Shown: positions 48,214 to 57,012, counted from the first letter of the stretch. The stretch: DNA of 64,000 nucleotides from Caballeronia glebae (GCF_001545035.1 NZ_FCOJ02000010.1:62001-126000), one strand, 5' to 3'. A program made the numbers and translations. Notes: generated by a model from the letters alone, not told the origin.

Positions 48214-49196
48214 AGCCGCGTGCAGTCGTCTTCGCCTATCACAATGTCGGCGTGCGCTGTCTGCAGGTGCTGCTCGCACGCGGCGTCGATGTCGCGCTCG
48301 TCGTCACGCACGAGGACAACGCGAGCGAGAACATCTGGTTCGGCAGCGTCGCGCAGGTCGCGGCGGAGCATGGCATCGACACGATCACGCCGTCCGATCC
48401 GAAGTCGCCCGAACTCCACGACGCCGTGGAAAAGCTCGCGCCGGACTTCATCTTCTCGTTCTATTACCGCCACATGCTGCCCGTCTCGCTGCTTTCGCTC
48501 GCGCGGCGCGGCGCGTACAACATGCATGGCTCGCTTCTGCCCAAGTATCGCGGCCGTGTGCCCACGAACTGGGCCGTGATCAACGGCGAAACCGAGGCCG
48601 GCGCGACGCTGCATGAAATGGCGGAAAAGCCCGACGCAGGCGCGATCCTCGCGCAAACGCCGGTGCCCATCCTCCCCGACGACACCGCTGCGCTCGTCTT
48701 CGACAAGACCGTCGTCGCCGCCGAGCAGACGCTCTGGCGCGTGCTGCCCGCGCTGCTCGCAGGCGACGCGCCGCATCTGCCGAACGATCTTGCGTCGGGC
48801 AGCTATTACGGCGGACGCAAGCCGGAAGATGGCCGCATCGACTGGTCGCAGGCCGGGCAGCGCGTCTATAACCTGATTCGCGCGGTCGCGCCGCCGTATC
48901 CGGGTGCGTTCACCGATCTCGGCGCGGATCGTTTCATCGTCGCGCGGGCGCGGCTCGTACCCGAAACGGGCGCGCCAGGCGTTTCTCCCGAAAGTCTCGG
49001 TGAGTTGCGGGGTTTGCCCCCGGGCCTAAGGGTGGCGGATAATGCGCTGTTTGGCGTCTGCGGCGATGGCCGCGTCATCGCCATCCACGAATTGCGTCAC
49101 CGGCCCCTCAACGCCGACGCGCAACCGTCGGGCGAAGAACGCACCGTCGATCCTTCCGAATTCGGCCGAATCATTCAATCCTCTCGTCATTCATGA
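48210..49196 (+). CDS. arnA: UDP-Ara4N formyltransferase (ArnA N-terminal half as a separate gene)
   Basis: 328 aa. Formyltransferase domain with YNMHGSLLPKYRGRVPTNWAVINGE (catalytic Asn/His region) and a C-terminal OB-like subdomain. In enterobacteria this activity is fused to the dehydrogenase in ArnA; here it is its own gene, overlapping arnC and the dehydrogenase gene by 4 bp each. It formylates UDP-Ara4N before transfer by ArnC. Confidence 0.93.
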   Translation: MKPRAVVFAYHNVGVRCLQVLLARGVDVALVVTHEDNASENIWFGSVAQVAAEHGIDTITPSDPKSPELHDAVEKLAPDFIFSFYYRHMLPVSLLSLARRGAYNMHGSLLPKYRGRVPTNWAVINGETEAGATLHEMAEKPDAGAILAQTPVPILPDDTAALVFDKTVVAAEQTLWRVLPALLAGDAPHLPNDLASGSYYGGRKPEDGRIDWSQAGQRVYNLIRAVAPPYPGAFTDLGADRFIVARARLVPETGAPGVSPESLGELRGLPPGLRVADNALFGVCGDGRVIAIHELRHRPLNADAQPSGEERTVDPSEFGRIIQSSRHS

Positions 49197-50239
49197 AAAA
49201 AGTTCTGATTCTGGGTGTCAATGGCTTCATCGGCCATCACCTGTCCAAGCGCATCCTCGAAACCACCGACTGGGAAGTCTTCGGGATGGACATGCAAACC
49301 GATCGCCTGGGCGACCTCGCGAATCACGAGCGGATGCATTTCTTCGAAGGCGACATCACGATCAACAAGGAGTGGGTCGAGTATCACGTGAAGAAGTGCG
49401 ACGTGATCCTCCCGCTCGTCGCGATCGCGACGCCGGCCACTTACGTGAAGCAGCCGCTGCGCGTGTTCGAACTCGACTTCGAAGCGAATCTGCCGATCGT
49501 GCGTTCGGCGGTGAAGTACGGCAAGCATCTGGTGTTTCCGTCGACCTCCGAGGTGTACGGCATGTGCACCGACGAGCAATTCGATCCGGAAAATTCCGTG
49601 CTCTCCTACGGTCCGATCAACAAGCCGCGCTGGATCTACGCGTGCTCGAAGCAGCTCATGGACCGCGTGATCTGGGGCTACGGCATGGAAGGGCTCAACT
49701 TCACCTTGTTCCGTCCGTTCAACTGGATCGGCCCGGGCCTCGACTCGATCTACACGCCGAAGGAAGGTTCGTCGCGCGTCGTGACGCAGTTCCTCGGTCA
49801 TATCGTGCGCGGCGAGAACATCAGCCTCGTCGACGGCGGCGCGCAGAAGCGCGCGTTCACCGACATCGACGACGGCATCGGCGCGCTGATGAAGATCATC
49901 GAGAACAAGGGCGGCGTGGCGTCGGGCAAGATCTACAACATCGGCAACCCGAAGAACAACTTCTCGGTGCGCGAACTCGCGAACATGATGCTCGCGCTCG
50001 CGAACGAGATCCCCGAGTATTCGGACAGCGCCAAGAACGTGCAACTGGTCGAGACGTCGTCGGGCGCGTACTACGGCAACGGCTATCAGGACGTGCAGAA
50101 CCGCGTCCCGAAGATCGACAACACGATGCAGGAACTCGGCTGGGCGCCGCACGCCACCATGGACGACGCGCTGCGCAAGATCTTCGAAGCGTACCGTGGC
50201 CACGTGGGCGAGGCCCGCAAGCTGGTGGAACAGGCGTAA
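49193..50239 (+). CDS. arnA: UDP-glucuronate decarboxylase/dehydrogenase (ArnA C-terminal half as a separate gene)
   Basis: 348 aa extended SDR. NAD-binding motif GVNGFIGHHL, the STSEVYG block (catalytic Ser/Glu), YACSK (Tyr-Lys) and TLFRPFNWIGP with the conserved Arg are present. It oxidises and decarboxylates UDP-glucuronate to UDP-4-keto-arabinose. It corresponds to the C-terminal domain of E. coli ArnA. Coupled by ATGA to the formyltransferase gene. Confidence 0.94.
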   Translation: MKKVLILGVNGFIGHHLSKRILETTDWEVFGMDMQTDRLGDLANHERMHFFEGDITINKEWVEYHVKKCDVILPLVAIATPATYVKQPLRVFELDFEANLPIVRSAVKYGKHLVFPSTSEVYGMCTDEQFDPENSVLSYGPINKPRWIYACSKQLMDRVIWGYGMEGLNFTLFRPFNWIGPGLDSIYTPKEGSSRVVTQFLGHIVRGENISLVDGGAQKRAFTDIDDGIGALMKIIENKGGVASGKIYNIGNPKNNFSVRELANMMLALANEIPEYSDSAKNVQLVETSSGAYYGNGYQDVQNRVPKIDNTMQELGWAPHATMDDALRKIFEAYRGHVGEARKLVEQA

Positions 50240-50248
50240 GGCGCGCGC

Positions 50249-51145
50249 GTGGCTCGCATCGTTCTGAAAATCGACGTCGATACGCTGCGCGGCACGCGCG
50301 AAGGCGTCCCCAATCTCGGCCGCCTGCTGGACAAGTACAGCGCTCGCGCGACGTTCCTCTTCAGCCTCGGCCCGGATCACACCGGCTGGGCGCTGCGGCG
50401 TGTCTTCCGGCCCGGCTTTCTCAAGAAAGTGTCGCGCACGTCGGTGGTCGAGCACTACGGCTTGAAGACGCTCATGTACGGCGTGCTGCTGCCGGGGCCG
50501 GACATTGGCCGCGAAGCCGTATCGGAGATGCGCGCGATCCACGAGGCCGGCTTCGAGTGCGGCATCCATACGTGGGATCACGTCTACTGGCAGGACAACG
50601 TGCGCGGGCGTGATCGCGACTGGACCGTCGCGCAGATGCAGCAGAGCCACGCGCGCTTTATCGAGATCTTCGGCGGGCCGCCCGTCACGCATGGCGCGGC
50701 CGGCTGGCAGATGAACGGTTACGCATTCGAGCAGATCGACGCGTGGGGCATGCGTTACGCGTCCGACGGGCGCGGCCACACGCCGTACATTCCCGTGCTG
50801 GAGGGCCGCACGCTGAACCACATCCAGATGCCCACCACGCTGCCGACGCTCGACGAAGTGCTCGGTGTCGATGGCGTCGACGAGAGCAATGTCGCGGCGC
50901 ACATGCTGCGTCATACGGCGAACAATCCGCACGATCAGGTGTTCACGCTGCACGCCGAGCTCGAAGGCCAGAAGCTCGCGCCTGTATTCGAGCAACTGCT
51001 CGCCGGCTGGCGCGCGCAGGGACACAGCTTCGCCACGATGGGCGATTACCATGCGGTGCTGGACCGCTCGTCGCTGCCCACGTACCCTGTGACGTGGGGC
51101 GAGATTGCCGGCCGCGCGGGCGAGCTGATCATCCAGCCGGGCTGA
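50249..51145 (+). CDS. arnD: Ara4FN-lipid deformylase (ArnD)
   Basis: 298 aa, GTG start 9 bp after the preceding stop. Polysaccharide-deacetylase fold: KIDVDTLRGTREGVP (catalytic Asp), GIHTWDHVYWQDN (metal His pair), VTHGAAGWQ and MGDYHAVL. It removes the formyl group after transfer to the lipid carrier, making the step irreversible. Last gene of the arn cluster. Confidence 0.94.
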   Translation: MARIVLKIDVDTLRGTREGVPNLGRLLDKYSARATFLFSLGPDHTGWALRRVFRPGFLKKVSRTSVVEHYGLKTLMYGVLLPGPDIGREAVSEMRAIHEAGFECGIHTWDHVYWQDNVRGRDRDWTVAQMQQSHARFIEIFGGPPVTHGAAGWQMNGYAFEQIDAWGMRYASDGRGHTPYIPVLEGRTLNHIQMPTTLPTLDEVLGVDGVDESNVAAHMLRHTANNPHDQVFTLHAELEGQKLAPVFEQLLAGWRAQGHSFATMGDYHAVLDRSSLPTYPVTWGEIAGRAGELIIQPG

Positions 51146-51216
51146 AGCGGCGCGTGGCCGCTTCCTGTTCGCCTCGCTTTTCTCAACAACAAACCAGAAC
51201 AACCGGAGAAACCTAC

Positions 51217-51678
51217 GTGTCAGTCGCAGTCGATCAGCCCGTTCCCGACTTCACCGCACCCGCGACGGGTGGCGAGTTCACGCTTTCGAGCCTGCGCGGC
51301 ACGAAAGTCGTGCTCTTCTTCTATCCGAAGGACAACACGCCCGGCTGCACGACCGAGAGCCTGCAATTCCGCGACCACTACGATCAGTTCAGGGCGGCCG
51401 GCGCGGAAGTGATCGGCATCTCGCGCGACAGCGTGAAATCGCACGACAACTTCAAGGCGAAACTGGAGCTGCCGTACACGCTCGTTTCGGACGGCGACGA
51501 AGCCATCTGCTCGATCTTCGATGTCATCAAAATGAAGAAAATGTATGGCAAGGAAGTGCGTGGCGTGGAGCGCTCGACCTTCCTCATCGACGCGAAAGGC
51601 GTGCTCCGGCGCGAGTTTCGCGGCGTCAAGGTGCCAGGCCACGTAGAGGCGATCGTCGAGGCTGTACAAGCGATTTGA
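51217..51678 (+). CDS. bcp: Peroxiredoxin, Bcp/PrxQ type
   Basis: 153 aa, GTG start with a CCGGAG ribosome binding site. Peroxidatic Cys44 lies in YPKDNTPGCTTESLQF. The resolving Cys five residues later in many Bcp proteins is replaced by Leu49; another Cys lies in EAICSIFDV. It is therefore a 1-Cys or atypical form. It reduces H2O2 and organic peroxides using thioredoxin-like donors. The promoter of the next RNA begins inside its end. Confidence 0.92.
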   Translation: MSVAVDQPVPDFTAPATGGEFTLSSLRGTKVVLFFYPKDNTPGCTTESLQFRDHYDQFRAAGAEVIGISRDSVKSHDNFKAKLELPYTLVSDGDEAICSIFDVIKMKKMYGKEVRGVERSTFLIDAKGVLRREFRGVKVPGHVEAIVEAVQAI

Positions 51679-51691
51679 GGCACGTTATATT
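51663..51691 (+). promoter_or_regulatory. Sigma-70 promoter of the candidate RNA
   Basis: TGTACA (51663-51668), 17-bp spacer, TATATT (51686-51691). The -35 lies in the last codons of bcp. Transcription would start near 51698-51699, at the base of the RNA's closing stem. Confidence 0.55.
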
Positions 51692-51698
51692 GGTTCGC

Positions 51699-51859
51699 AA
51701 TGAGCGCCTGCCCTCCCCATTCCCTTTGTTCCAGCGCGAGCCGCCGTGTGCCTGTCGGTACGGTAGGCATGGACCCGGGCTATGCGGAGCCGGCAAGGGA
51801 AAGGCGCTCTGAAGCTGTAGTCAGCCGCTGGTTCCGGTAGTCGGAACGGCGGCTTTTTT
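51699..51859 (+). ncRNA. Candidate structured small RNA between bcp and phoH
   Basis: About 160 nt with its own promoter and terminator and no ORF with a ribosome binding site. Visible pairing: a closing stem GAGCGCCT (51702-51709) with AGGCGCTC (51802-51809), an unpaired C-rich strand (51710-51719), a second stem TTCCCTT (51720-51726) with AAGGGAA (51795-51801), and an apical region with hairpins GTGCCT/AGGCAT and CCGGGC/GCCGG. A long rod with an asymmetric internal loop recalls 6S RNA, and the GTTCGCAA just upstream resembles the 5' part of 6S, but I cannot assign the family. It could instead be the leader of phoH if the terminator is leaky. Confidence 0.6.
51823..51859 (+). terminator. Terminator of the candidate RNA
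   Basis: Stem AGCCGC..GGTTCC with GGAAC..GCGGCT around a 7-nt loop, then six T. It lies about 215 bp before the phoH start. Confidence 0.85.
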
Positions 51860-52074
51860 ATTTGGCGTCGCACAGAAACCACGATTCATCGGCTCGCGCG
51901 CGACGTGTCGCACGCAACCTCCAAGGAGCAGATCGAAACCTAGGCGAACCGGCGATTTCGACAACGAAGCGCGCCTCCGGGCGCAAACTGCGGGATCGTA
52001 TTGCTTCGAGGGCATACGAGCAGGATGCGACAGGCGGCGCACGATACAGACCCGATTCCTTTCGAGGGAACACC

Positions 52075-53931
52075 ATGCCTTTGCCTACTGCCCCGGCCAA
52101 GCTCGGCCATCTCCTTCCGGCTGAAGAATACAAGGCCAAAGCCCGGCCTTCGAAGCAGTCGAAAAAACAAGCCGCGGCGAGCGACGACGACGCCTATGGC
52201 GCGGTCGAGACTGTCGCCGCCGAGCGTCCCGCCACGAACGCCGCGCACACGCTGCGCTCGATCGCGAGCGAGGTGCTGACCCAGATTCCGGCCGAGCCGC
52301 ATGTCGATGCGGCCGTGCCGCCGCCCGCACCGGGCACTGTGCCTACGCGCGGCCGAAAAACCAAACAGACCGCAGCGCTCCTGCAGCCGGCGCCGGGCGT
52401 CCGCGCCACGCCGGAAGCAGTCGAAGCCCGCACCGCGCGAGCCGAAACGCCAGTCGCGCCCGAGGCATCGGCGCCGCCCGCCGCGCGAGACGCGCGCGCG
52501 CCGAACAAACGTCGCAAGAGCGCGGCCGCCGAAACCGAACTGCGCAAGCTCTTCGTGCTCGACACCAACGTGCTGATGCACGATCCGAGCTCGCTCTTTC
52601 GCTTCGAGGAACACGACGTCTATCTGCCGATGATGACGTTGGAAGAACTCGACAACCACAAGAAGGGCATGTCGGAAGTGGCGCGCAACGCGCGTCAGGT
52701 GAGCCGCACGCTCGATGCGCTCGTCGCGAACGCCGGCAACATGACGGAAGGCATTCCGCTCGCCGCGCAAGGCAATCGCGACGCGCTCGGTCGCCTCTAT
52801 TTCCAGACGACGCTCACGGACATCGAGCCGGTCGAAGGCTTGCCCGTCGGCAAGGCGGACAACCAGATTCTCGGCGTCGTGCGCGCGTTGCAGAAGGAGC
52901 GCCCGGATCGCCAGGTCGTGCTGGTGTCGAAAGACATCAACATGCGCATCAAGGCGCATGCGCTCGGCCTGCCCGCAGAGGACTACTTCAACGATCAGGT
53001 TCTCGAAGACAAGGACCTGCTCTACTCCGGCGTGCGCGCGCTGCCGCAGGATTTCTGGACCAAGCACGCGAAGGGCATGGAAAGCTGGCAGGACACCAAG
53101 ACCGGCACGACGTATTACCGCGTGACCGGGCCGCTGTGTCCGTCGATGCTCGTCAACGAGTTCGTCTATCTCGAACCGCAGAATGGCGAGCCGTCGTTCC
53201 ATGCGGTCGTGCGCGAGCTGAACGGCAAGACGGCGCTTCTGCAGACGCTGCGCGACTACGGTCATCACAAGAACAATGTGTGGGGCATCACCGCGCGCAA
53301 CCGCGAGCAGAACTTCGCACTCAATCTGCTGATGAACCCGGAAGTCGATTTCGTCACGCTGCTGGGTCAGGCCGGCACCGGCAAGACACTGATGGCGCTC
53401 GCCGCCGGTCTCGCGCAAGTACTCGACGACAAGCGCTACAACGAGATCATCGTGACGCGCGCGACGGTTCCGGTCGGCGAGGACATCGGCTTTCTGCCCG
53501 GCACCGAGGAAGAGAAGATGCAGCCGTGGATGGGCGCATTCGACGACAACCTCGAAGTCCTGCAGAAGACCGACGACGCCGCTGGAGAATGGGGCCGCGC
53601 CGCGACGCAGGAGCTCATCCGTTCGCGCCTGAAGGTGAAGAGCATGAACTTCATGCGCGGACGCACGTTCGTCGACAAGTACGTGATCATCGACGAGGCG
53701 CAGAATCTGACGCCGAAGCAGATGAAAACGCTCGTCACGCGCGCCGGCCCCGGCACGAAGATCGTGTGCCTCGGCAATATCGCGCAGATCGACACGCCTT
53801 ACCTCACCGAAGGCAGTTCGGGTCTCACGTATGTCGTCGATCGCTTCAAGGGCTGGACGCACAGCGGTCACGTGACGCTCGCGCGCGGTGAGCGCTCGCG
53901 CCTCGCCGACTACGCTTCCGAAATCCTGTAA
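52075..53931 (+). CDS. PIN-PhoH fusion ATPase (PhoH2 type)
   Basis: 618 aa from MPLPTAPAKLGHL. Residues 1-155 are a low-complexity Ala/Pro/Arg/Lys-rich tail. A PIN ribonuclease domain follows (about 157-310, FVLDTNVLMHD with the first metal Asp), then the PhoH P-loop ATPase (about 375-618, Walker A GQAGTGKT, Walker B VIIDEAQNLTP). PhoH2-type proteins couple RNA unwinding to cleavage. The long tail is unusual against the catalytic core and may bind RNA through its basic clusters. Confidence 0.9.
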   Translation: MPLPTAPAKLGHLLPAEEYKAKARPSKQSKKQAAASDDDAYGAVETVAAERPATNAAHTLRSIASEVLTQIPAEPHVDAAVPPPAPGTVPTRGRKTKQTAALLQPAPGVRATPEAVEARTARAETPVAPEASAPPAARDARAPNKRRKSAAAETELRKLFVLDTNVLMHDPSSLFRFEEHDVYLPMMTLEELDNHKKGMSEVARNARQVSRTLDALVANAGNMTEGIPLAAQGNRDALGRLYFQTTLTDIEPVEGLPVGKADNQILGVVRALQKERPDRQVVLVSKDINMRIKAHALGLPAEDYFNDQVLEDKDLLYSGVRALPQDFWTKHAKGMESWQDTKTGTTYYRVTGPLCPSMLVNEFVYLEPQNGEPSFHAVVRELNGKTALLQTLRDYGHHKNNVWGITARNREQNFALNLLMNPEVDFVTLLGQAGTGKTLMALAAGLAQVLDDKRYNEIIVTRATVPVGEDIGFLPGTEEEKMQPWMGAFDDNLEVLQKTDDAAGEWGRAATQELIRSRLKVKSMNFMRGRTFVDKYVIIDEAQNLTPKQMKTLVTRAGPGTKIVCLGNIAQIDTPYLTEGSSGLTYVVDRFKGWTHSGHVTLARGERSRLADYASEIL

Positions 53932-53952
53932 GCGCACGGCGTTCATCGCGAT

Positions 53953-53992
53953 AAACGGCCCGGCGGAGCGATCCGCCGGGCCGTTTCTTTTT
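53953..53992 (+). terminator. Terminator of the PIN-PhoH gene
   Basis: A near-perfect 15-bp stem (aacggcccggcgga/tccgccgggccgtt) with a 4-nt loop and a T-rich tail, 20 bp after the stop. Confidence 0.9.
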
Positions 53993-54125
53993 GTCATTAC
54001 GTTCCACGCCCGCAACACTTACGGCACGAACTTCATGTAAATTCTCAAGACATCTTGCCGCACGAGCGTGCGGCGGCTAGTATCGGCACACTGCCCTTCC
54101 TGGCGAGTTTCGCTCGCCTATCGCA

Positions 54126-55097
54126 ATGCGTCGAATCTGGCTGCCGCTTCTCGTGACCGTACTGCTCGCCGCGTGTGGAACCGCGCCGCAGCAGGCGGCA
54201 CGCAGGCCGGCCGCCAGCACGAGCGCCAATCGTACTTTCAGTGCGCCGCCCGGCTTTCCGAATTTCGTCGATCACAGTATCGGGCGCGAGGAAATCTCCA
54301 TTCAGGCGATGTCGCTCGTCGGCGTGCCTTACCGCTGGGGCGGCAACACGCCCGATGCGGGCTTCGATTGCAGCGGACTCGTGCGGTATGTCGTCGACCG
54401 CGCGGCGTCGGTCAATTTGCCGCGCACGACAGCCGATATGAGTTCGCGCGGCGAATCGGTCGAACCGGAGCAGATTGCGCCGGGCGACCTGATCTTCTTC
54501 AATACGACTGGGCGGGCGCATTCGCATGTAGGCATCTATGTCGGCAAGCTGCGCTTCGTGAACGCGCCGTCGACGGGCGGCACCGTGCGACTCGACTATC
54601 TGACGAACCCTTATTGGGCGAAGCGTTTCGACGGCATTCGCCGCGTCGCGCCGCCGAAGGCCGCACCCGCGCCGTTCGATGCGCCGACATACATGGCGTC
54701 GCCTGTGCCTGTGCCAGTTGTGCCAACGCCGACGCCCGCGCCGACGCCGACTTACGCGCGCCAGGCCGCGACCGCTCCGGCGAATGCGGATGCCTTCGAG
54801 CCGCCGCCTCCGTCCTTAAGTGCGGCGCAGCGTCAGGCGCAATCCGCGGGCGCAACGGCGCCGAGGATCGCGACGACCAACGCATCGTCCGATCCGATTC
54901 AGGCCGCCGCTGACGCCTTCGAACCGCCGCCGCCGACATCGAACGCCGCACGTCAGCAGGCACGCTCCGCGCAGGCCACCGCCGATCCCGCCGAGCCGCC
55001 CTTACGTGTCATGCGCGCCTCCACTGGCTCTCTTGCCGCGCCCCAACCCGTGCAGAACGACGATCCCATCGCCCGCTTCGCGACCGGCACGAACTGA
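54126..55097 (+). CDS. NlpC/P60 (C40) peptidase lipoprotein with repeated Pro-rich tail
   Basis: 323 aa. Lipoprotein signal with lipobox Cys17 (VLLAAC). The NlpC/P60 domain (about 50-175) has catalytic Cys82 (GFDCSGL) and His134 (AHSHVGIYVG). It should cleave peptidoglycan stem peptides at the cell envelope. After residue 178 the protein is Pro/Ala-rich and contains a 25-residue repeat twice. The tail resembles a periplasmic spacer. Confidence 0.9.
   Translation: MRRIWLPLLVTVLLAACGTAPQQAARRPAASTSANRTFSAPPGFPNFVDHSIGREEISIQAMSLVGVPYRWGGNTPDAGFDCSGLVRYVVDRAASVNLPRTTADMSSRGESVEPEQIAPGDLIFFNTTGRAHSHVGIYVGKLRFVNAPSTGGTVRLDYLTNPYWAKRFDGIRRVAPPKAAPAPFDAPTYMASPVPVPVVPTPTPAPTPTYARQAATAPANADAFEPPPPSLSAAQRQAQSAGATAPRIATTNASSDPIQAAADAFEPPPPTSNAARQQARSAQATADPAEPPLRVMRASTGSLAAPQPVQNDDPIARFATGTN
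54786..54983 (+). repeat. Two-copy coding repeat in the C40 peptidase tail
   Basis: Copy 1 covers residues 221-245 (54786-54860), copy 2 residues 262-286 (54909-54983), offset 41 residues. Both start ADAFEPPPP, then share a Gln/Arg/Ala helix-like part (AxRQxxxSA.AT). A degenerate ADPAEPP follows copy 2. Confidence 0.8.
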
Positions 55098-55155
55098 CGC
55101 GCGCTGCGCGTCTCTGCTATCGTGTTTCGATCATTCTTCGATGGAGCGCAACACC

Positions 55156-55962
55156 ATGGACCTGGGACTCGCGGGCAAGGTCGTCCTGATCACGGGCGGC
55201 AGCAAAGGAATCGGATTTGCATGCGCCAAAGCGTTCGCGAGCGAAGGCGCGAAGGTCGCGATCGTCTCGCGCGACGCCGCGAATCTCGCCCGCGCCCGAG
55301 AGCAACTGGCGAACGCCGGGCATCACGTCCATCTCGCGCGCGCTGATCTGCATGAAGCGCACAGCGCCGAGGATGTCGTCGAGGAAGCGAGCGCCGCGCT
55401 CGGACCCATCGACATCCTTATCAATAGCGCCGGCGCCGCGCGCCGCTACGATCCGGACATGCTCGACGCCGCAGCCTACAGAGCGGCGATGGACGCCAAA
55501 TACTTCTCCTACGTCTATCCACAGCAAGTCGTGCTGAAACGCATGGCCGAGCGCCTGCGCAACAATCCGGCCGCCGAGCCCGGCGCGATCGTCAATATCG
55601 TGGGAATGGGCGGAAAAATCGCGACGGACATCCACATTGCGGGCGGCGCGGCCAACGCCGCGCTCATGCTCAACACCGTCGGACTCGCGCATTACTACGC
55701 GAAGCTCGGCATTCGCATCAACGCGATCAACCCGGGCGCGACGCTTACCGAACGCGTCGAGGAAGCGCTCGATCTGGAAGCGAAGCGCCAAGGCGTGACG
55801 CGCGACCAGGTGCTCGCCGACAGTCAGGCTAAAGTGCCGCTCGGACGCTACGCGAAACCGGAGGAAATCGCCGACGTGGCGCTCTTTTTGGCGAGCCGCC
55901 GCGCGAGCTACGTGTCGGGCGCGATCATTCCGATGGACGGAGTCTCGTCGCCGATCATTTGA
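55156..55962 (+). CDS. SDR-fold protein without the catalytic Ser-Tyr-Lys set
   Basis: 268 aa. The NAD(P)-binding motif TGGSKGIG (13-20) and NSAG (90-93) are intact, as is the C-terminal INPG block. Where classical SDRs have Tyr-x-x-x-Lys the sequence reads GGAANAAL (163-170), so Tyr is Gly163 and Lys is Asn167; the usual Ser position is Gly150 (NIVGMGGK). It can probably bind a dinucleotide but not do the standard hydride reaction. The start at 55156 follows a GGAG; 55141 is an alternative (MERNTMDLG). Substrate unknown. Confidence 0.85.
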   Translation: MDLGLAGKVVLITGGSKGIGFACAKAFASEGAKVAIVSRDAANLARAREQLANAGHHVHLARADLHEAHSAEDVVEEASAALGPIDILINSAGAARRYDPDMLDAAAYRAAMDAKYFSYVYPQQVVLKRMAERLRNNPAAEPGAIVNIVGMGGKIATDIHIAGGAANAALMLNTVGLAHYYAKLGIRINAINPGATLTERVEEALDLEAKRQGVTRDQVLADSQAKVPLGRYAKPEEIADVALFLASRRASYVSGAIIPMDGVSSPII

Positions 55963-56001
55963 TGCGCTGCGGGCCCGGAAGGCGCCCGCAGGCGGATGAA
56001 A

Positions 56002-57012
56002 TCAAAGGAAGCGGTGGCCGACCCACCAGCCCGCTGCCGCGAGCGCGGCGGATGCGGGAATGGTCAGAATCCACGCCCACACGATGTTGCCCGCGACGCC
56101 CCAGCGCACCGCGCTGAACTTCTGCGTCGCGCCGACGCCGACGATCGCGCCGGTGATCGTATGTGTCGTCGAAACGGGAATGCCGAGGAAGGACGCGACG
56201 AAAAGCGTGATCGCCCCGCCCGTCTCCGCGCAGAACCCGCCGACCGGCTTCAGCTTCGTGATCTTTTGACCCATCGTGCGCACGATGCGCCAGCCTCCGA
56301 AGAGCGTGCCGAGACCCATCGACAGATAGCACAGGCCGATCACCCATACGGGCGGCGCGTCGGCGCTCGCCGAGGCGTAGCCGGTCGCGATCAGCAACAT
56401 CCAGATGATACCGATGGTCTTCTGCGCATCGTTGCCGCCGTGACCGAGCGAATACAGGCCCGCCGATACGAGCTGCAAGCGGCGAAAGCGCCGGTCGACC
56501 TTCGAAGGCGGCGTACGGAAATACAGCCACGACACGAGCAGCATGAAGAACGAGCCGAGCACGAAGCCGAGCAGCGGCGAGATGAAGATGAACGAGACGG
56601 TCTTCAGCAGCCCGTCCACGTTGAGCGAACTCCAGCCCGACTTGGCAAGCGCGGCACCGACGAGACCGCCGATCAGCGCGTGCGACGAGCTAGATGGAAT
56701 GCCGTAGATCCACGTGACGATATTCCAGCCGATCGCGCCGACGAGCGCACCGAAAATGACGTATTGATCGACGATTTCGGGATCGATCGTCCCTTTGCCG
56801 ACGGTGGCGGCGACCTTCAGGTGAAAGATGAAATACGCGATGACGTTGAACGCCGCGGCGAATGCGACCGCCTGCTGCGGCTTCAGCACGCCGGTCGAGA
56901 CGACCGTCGCGATGGAATTAGCGGCGTCGTGAAAACCGTTCATGAAGTCGAACGCGAACGCGACTATGACGAGGAAGGCGACTGCCCAGATTGCGAGTTG
57001 AATCGAATGCAT
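56002..57012 (-). CDS. pit: Low-affinity phosphate transporter, PiT family
   Basis: 336 aa with about 10 membrane helices and the two PiT signature repeats (DFMNGFHDAANSIATVV near the N-terminus and GGNDAQKTIGIIW in the second half). It imports metal-phosphate with protons. It lies 112 bp downstream of its DUF47 accessory gene, the usual pairing. Confidence 0.93.
   Translation of the reverse strand: MHSIQLAIWAVAFLVIVAFAFDFMNGFHDAANSIATVVSTGVLKPQQAVAFAAAFNVIAYFIFHLKVAATVGKGTIDPEIVDQYVIFGALVGAIGWNIVTWIYGIPSSSSHALIGGLVGAALAKSGWSSLNVDGLLKTVSFIFISPLLGFVLGSFFMLLVSWLYFRTPPSKVDRRFRRLQLVSAGLYSLGHGGNDAQKTIGIIWMLLIATGYASASADAPPVWVIGLCYLSMGLGTLFGGWRIVRTMGQKITKLKPVGGFCAETGGAITLFVASFLGIPVSTTHTITGAIVGVGATQKFSAVRWGVAGNIVWAWILTIPASAALAAAGWWVGHRFL

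Noticed and set aside
55968..55992. Hairpin ctgcgggc/gcccgcag between the SDR gene and pit as a terminator
   Set aside because: Good stem but no T run on either side and imperfect position; too weak to call.
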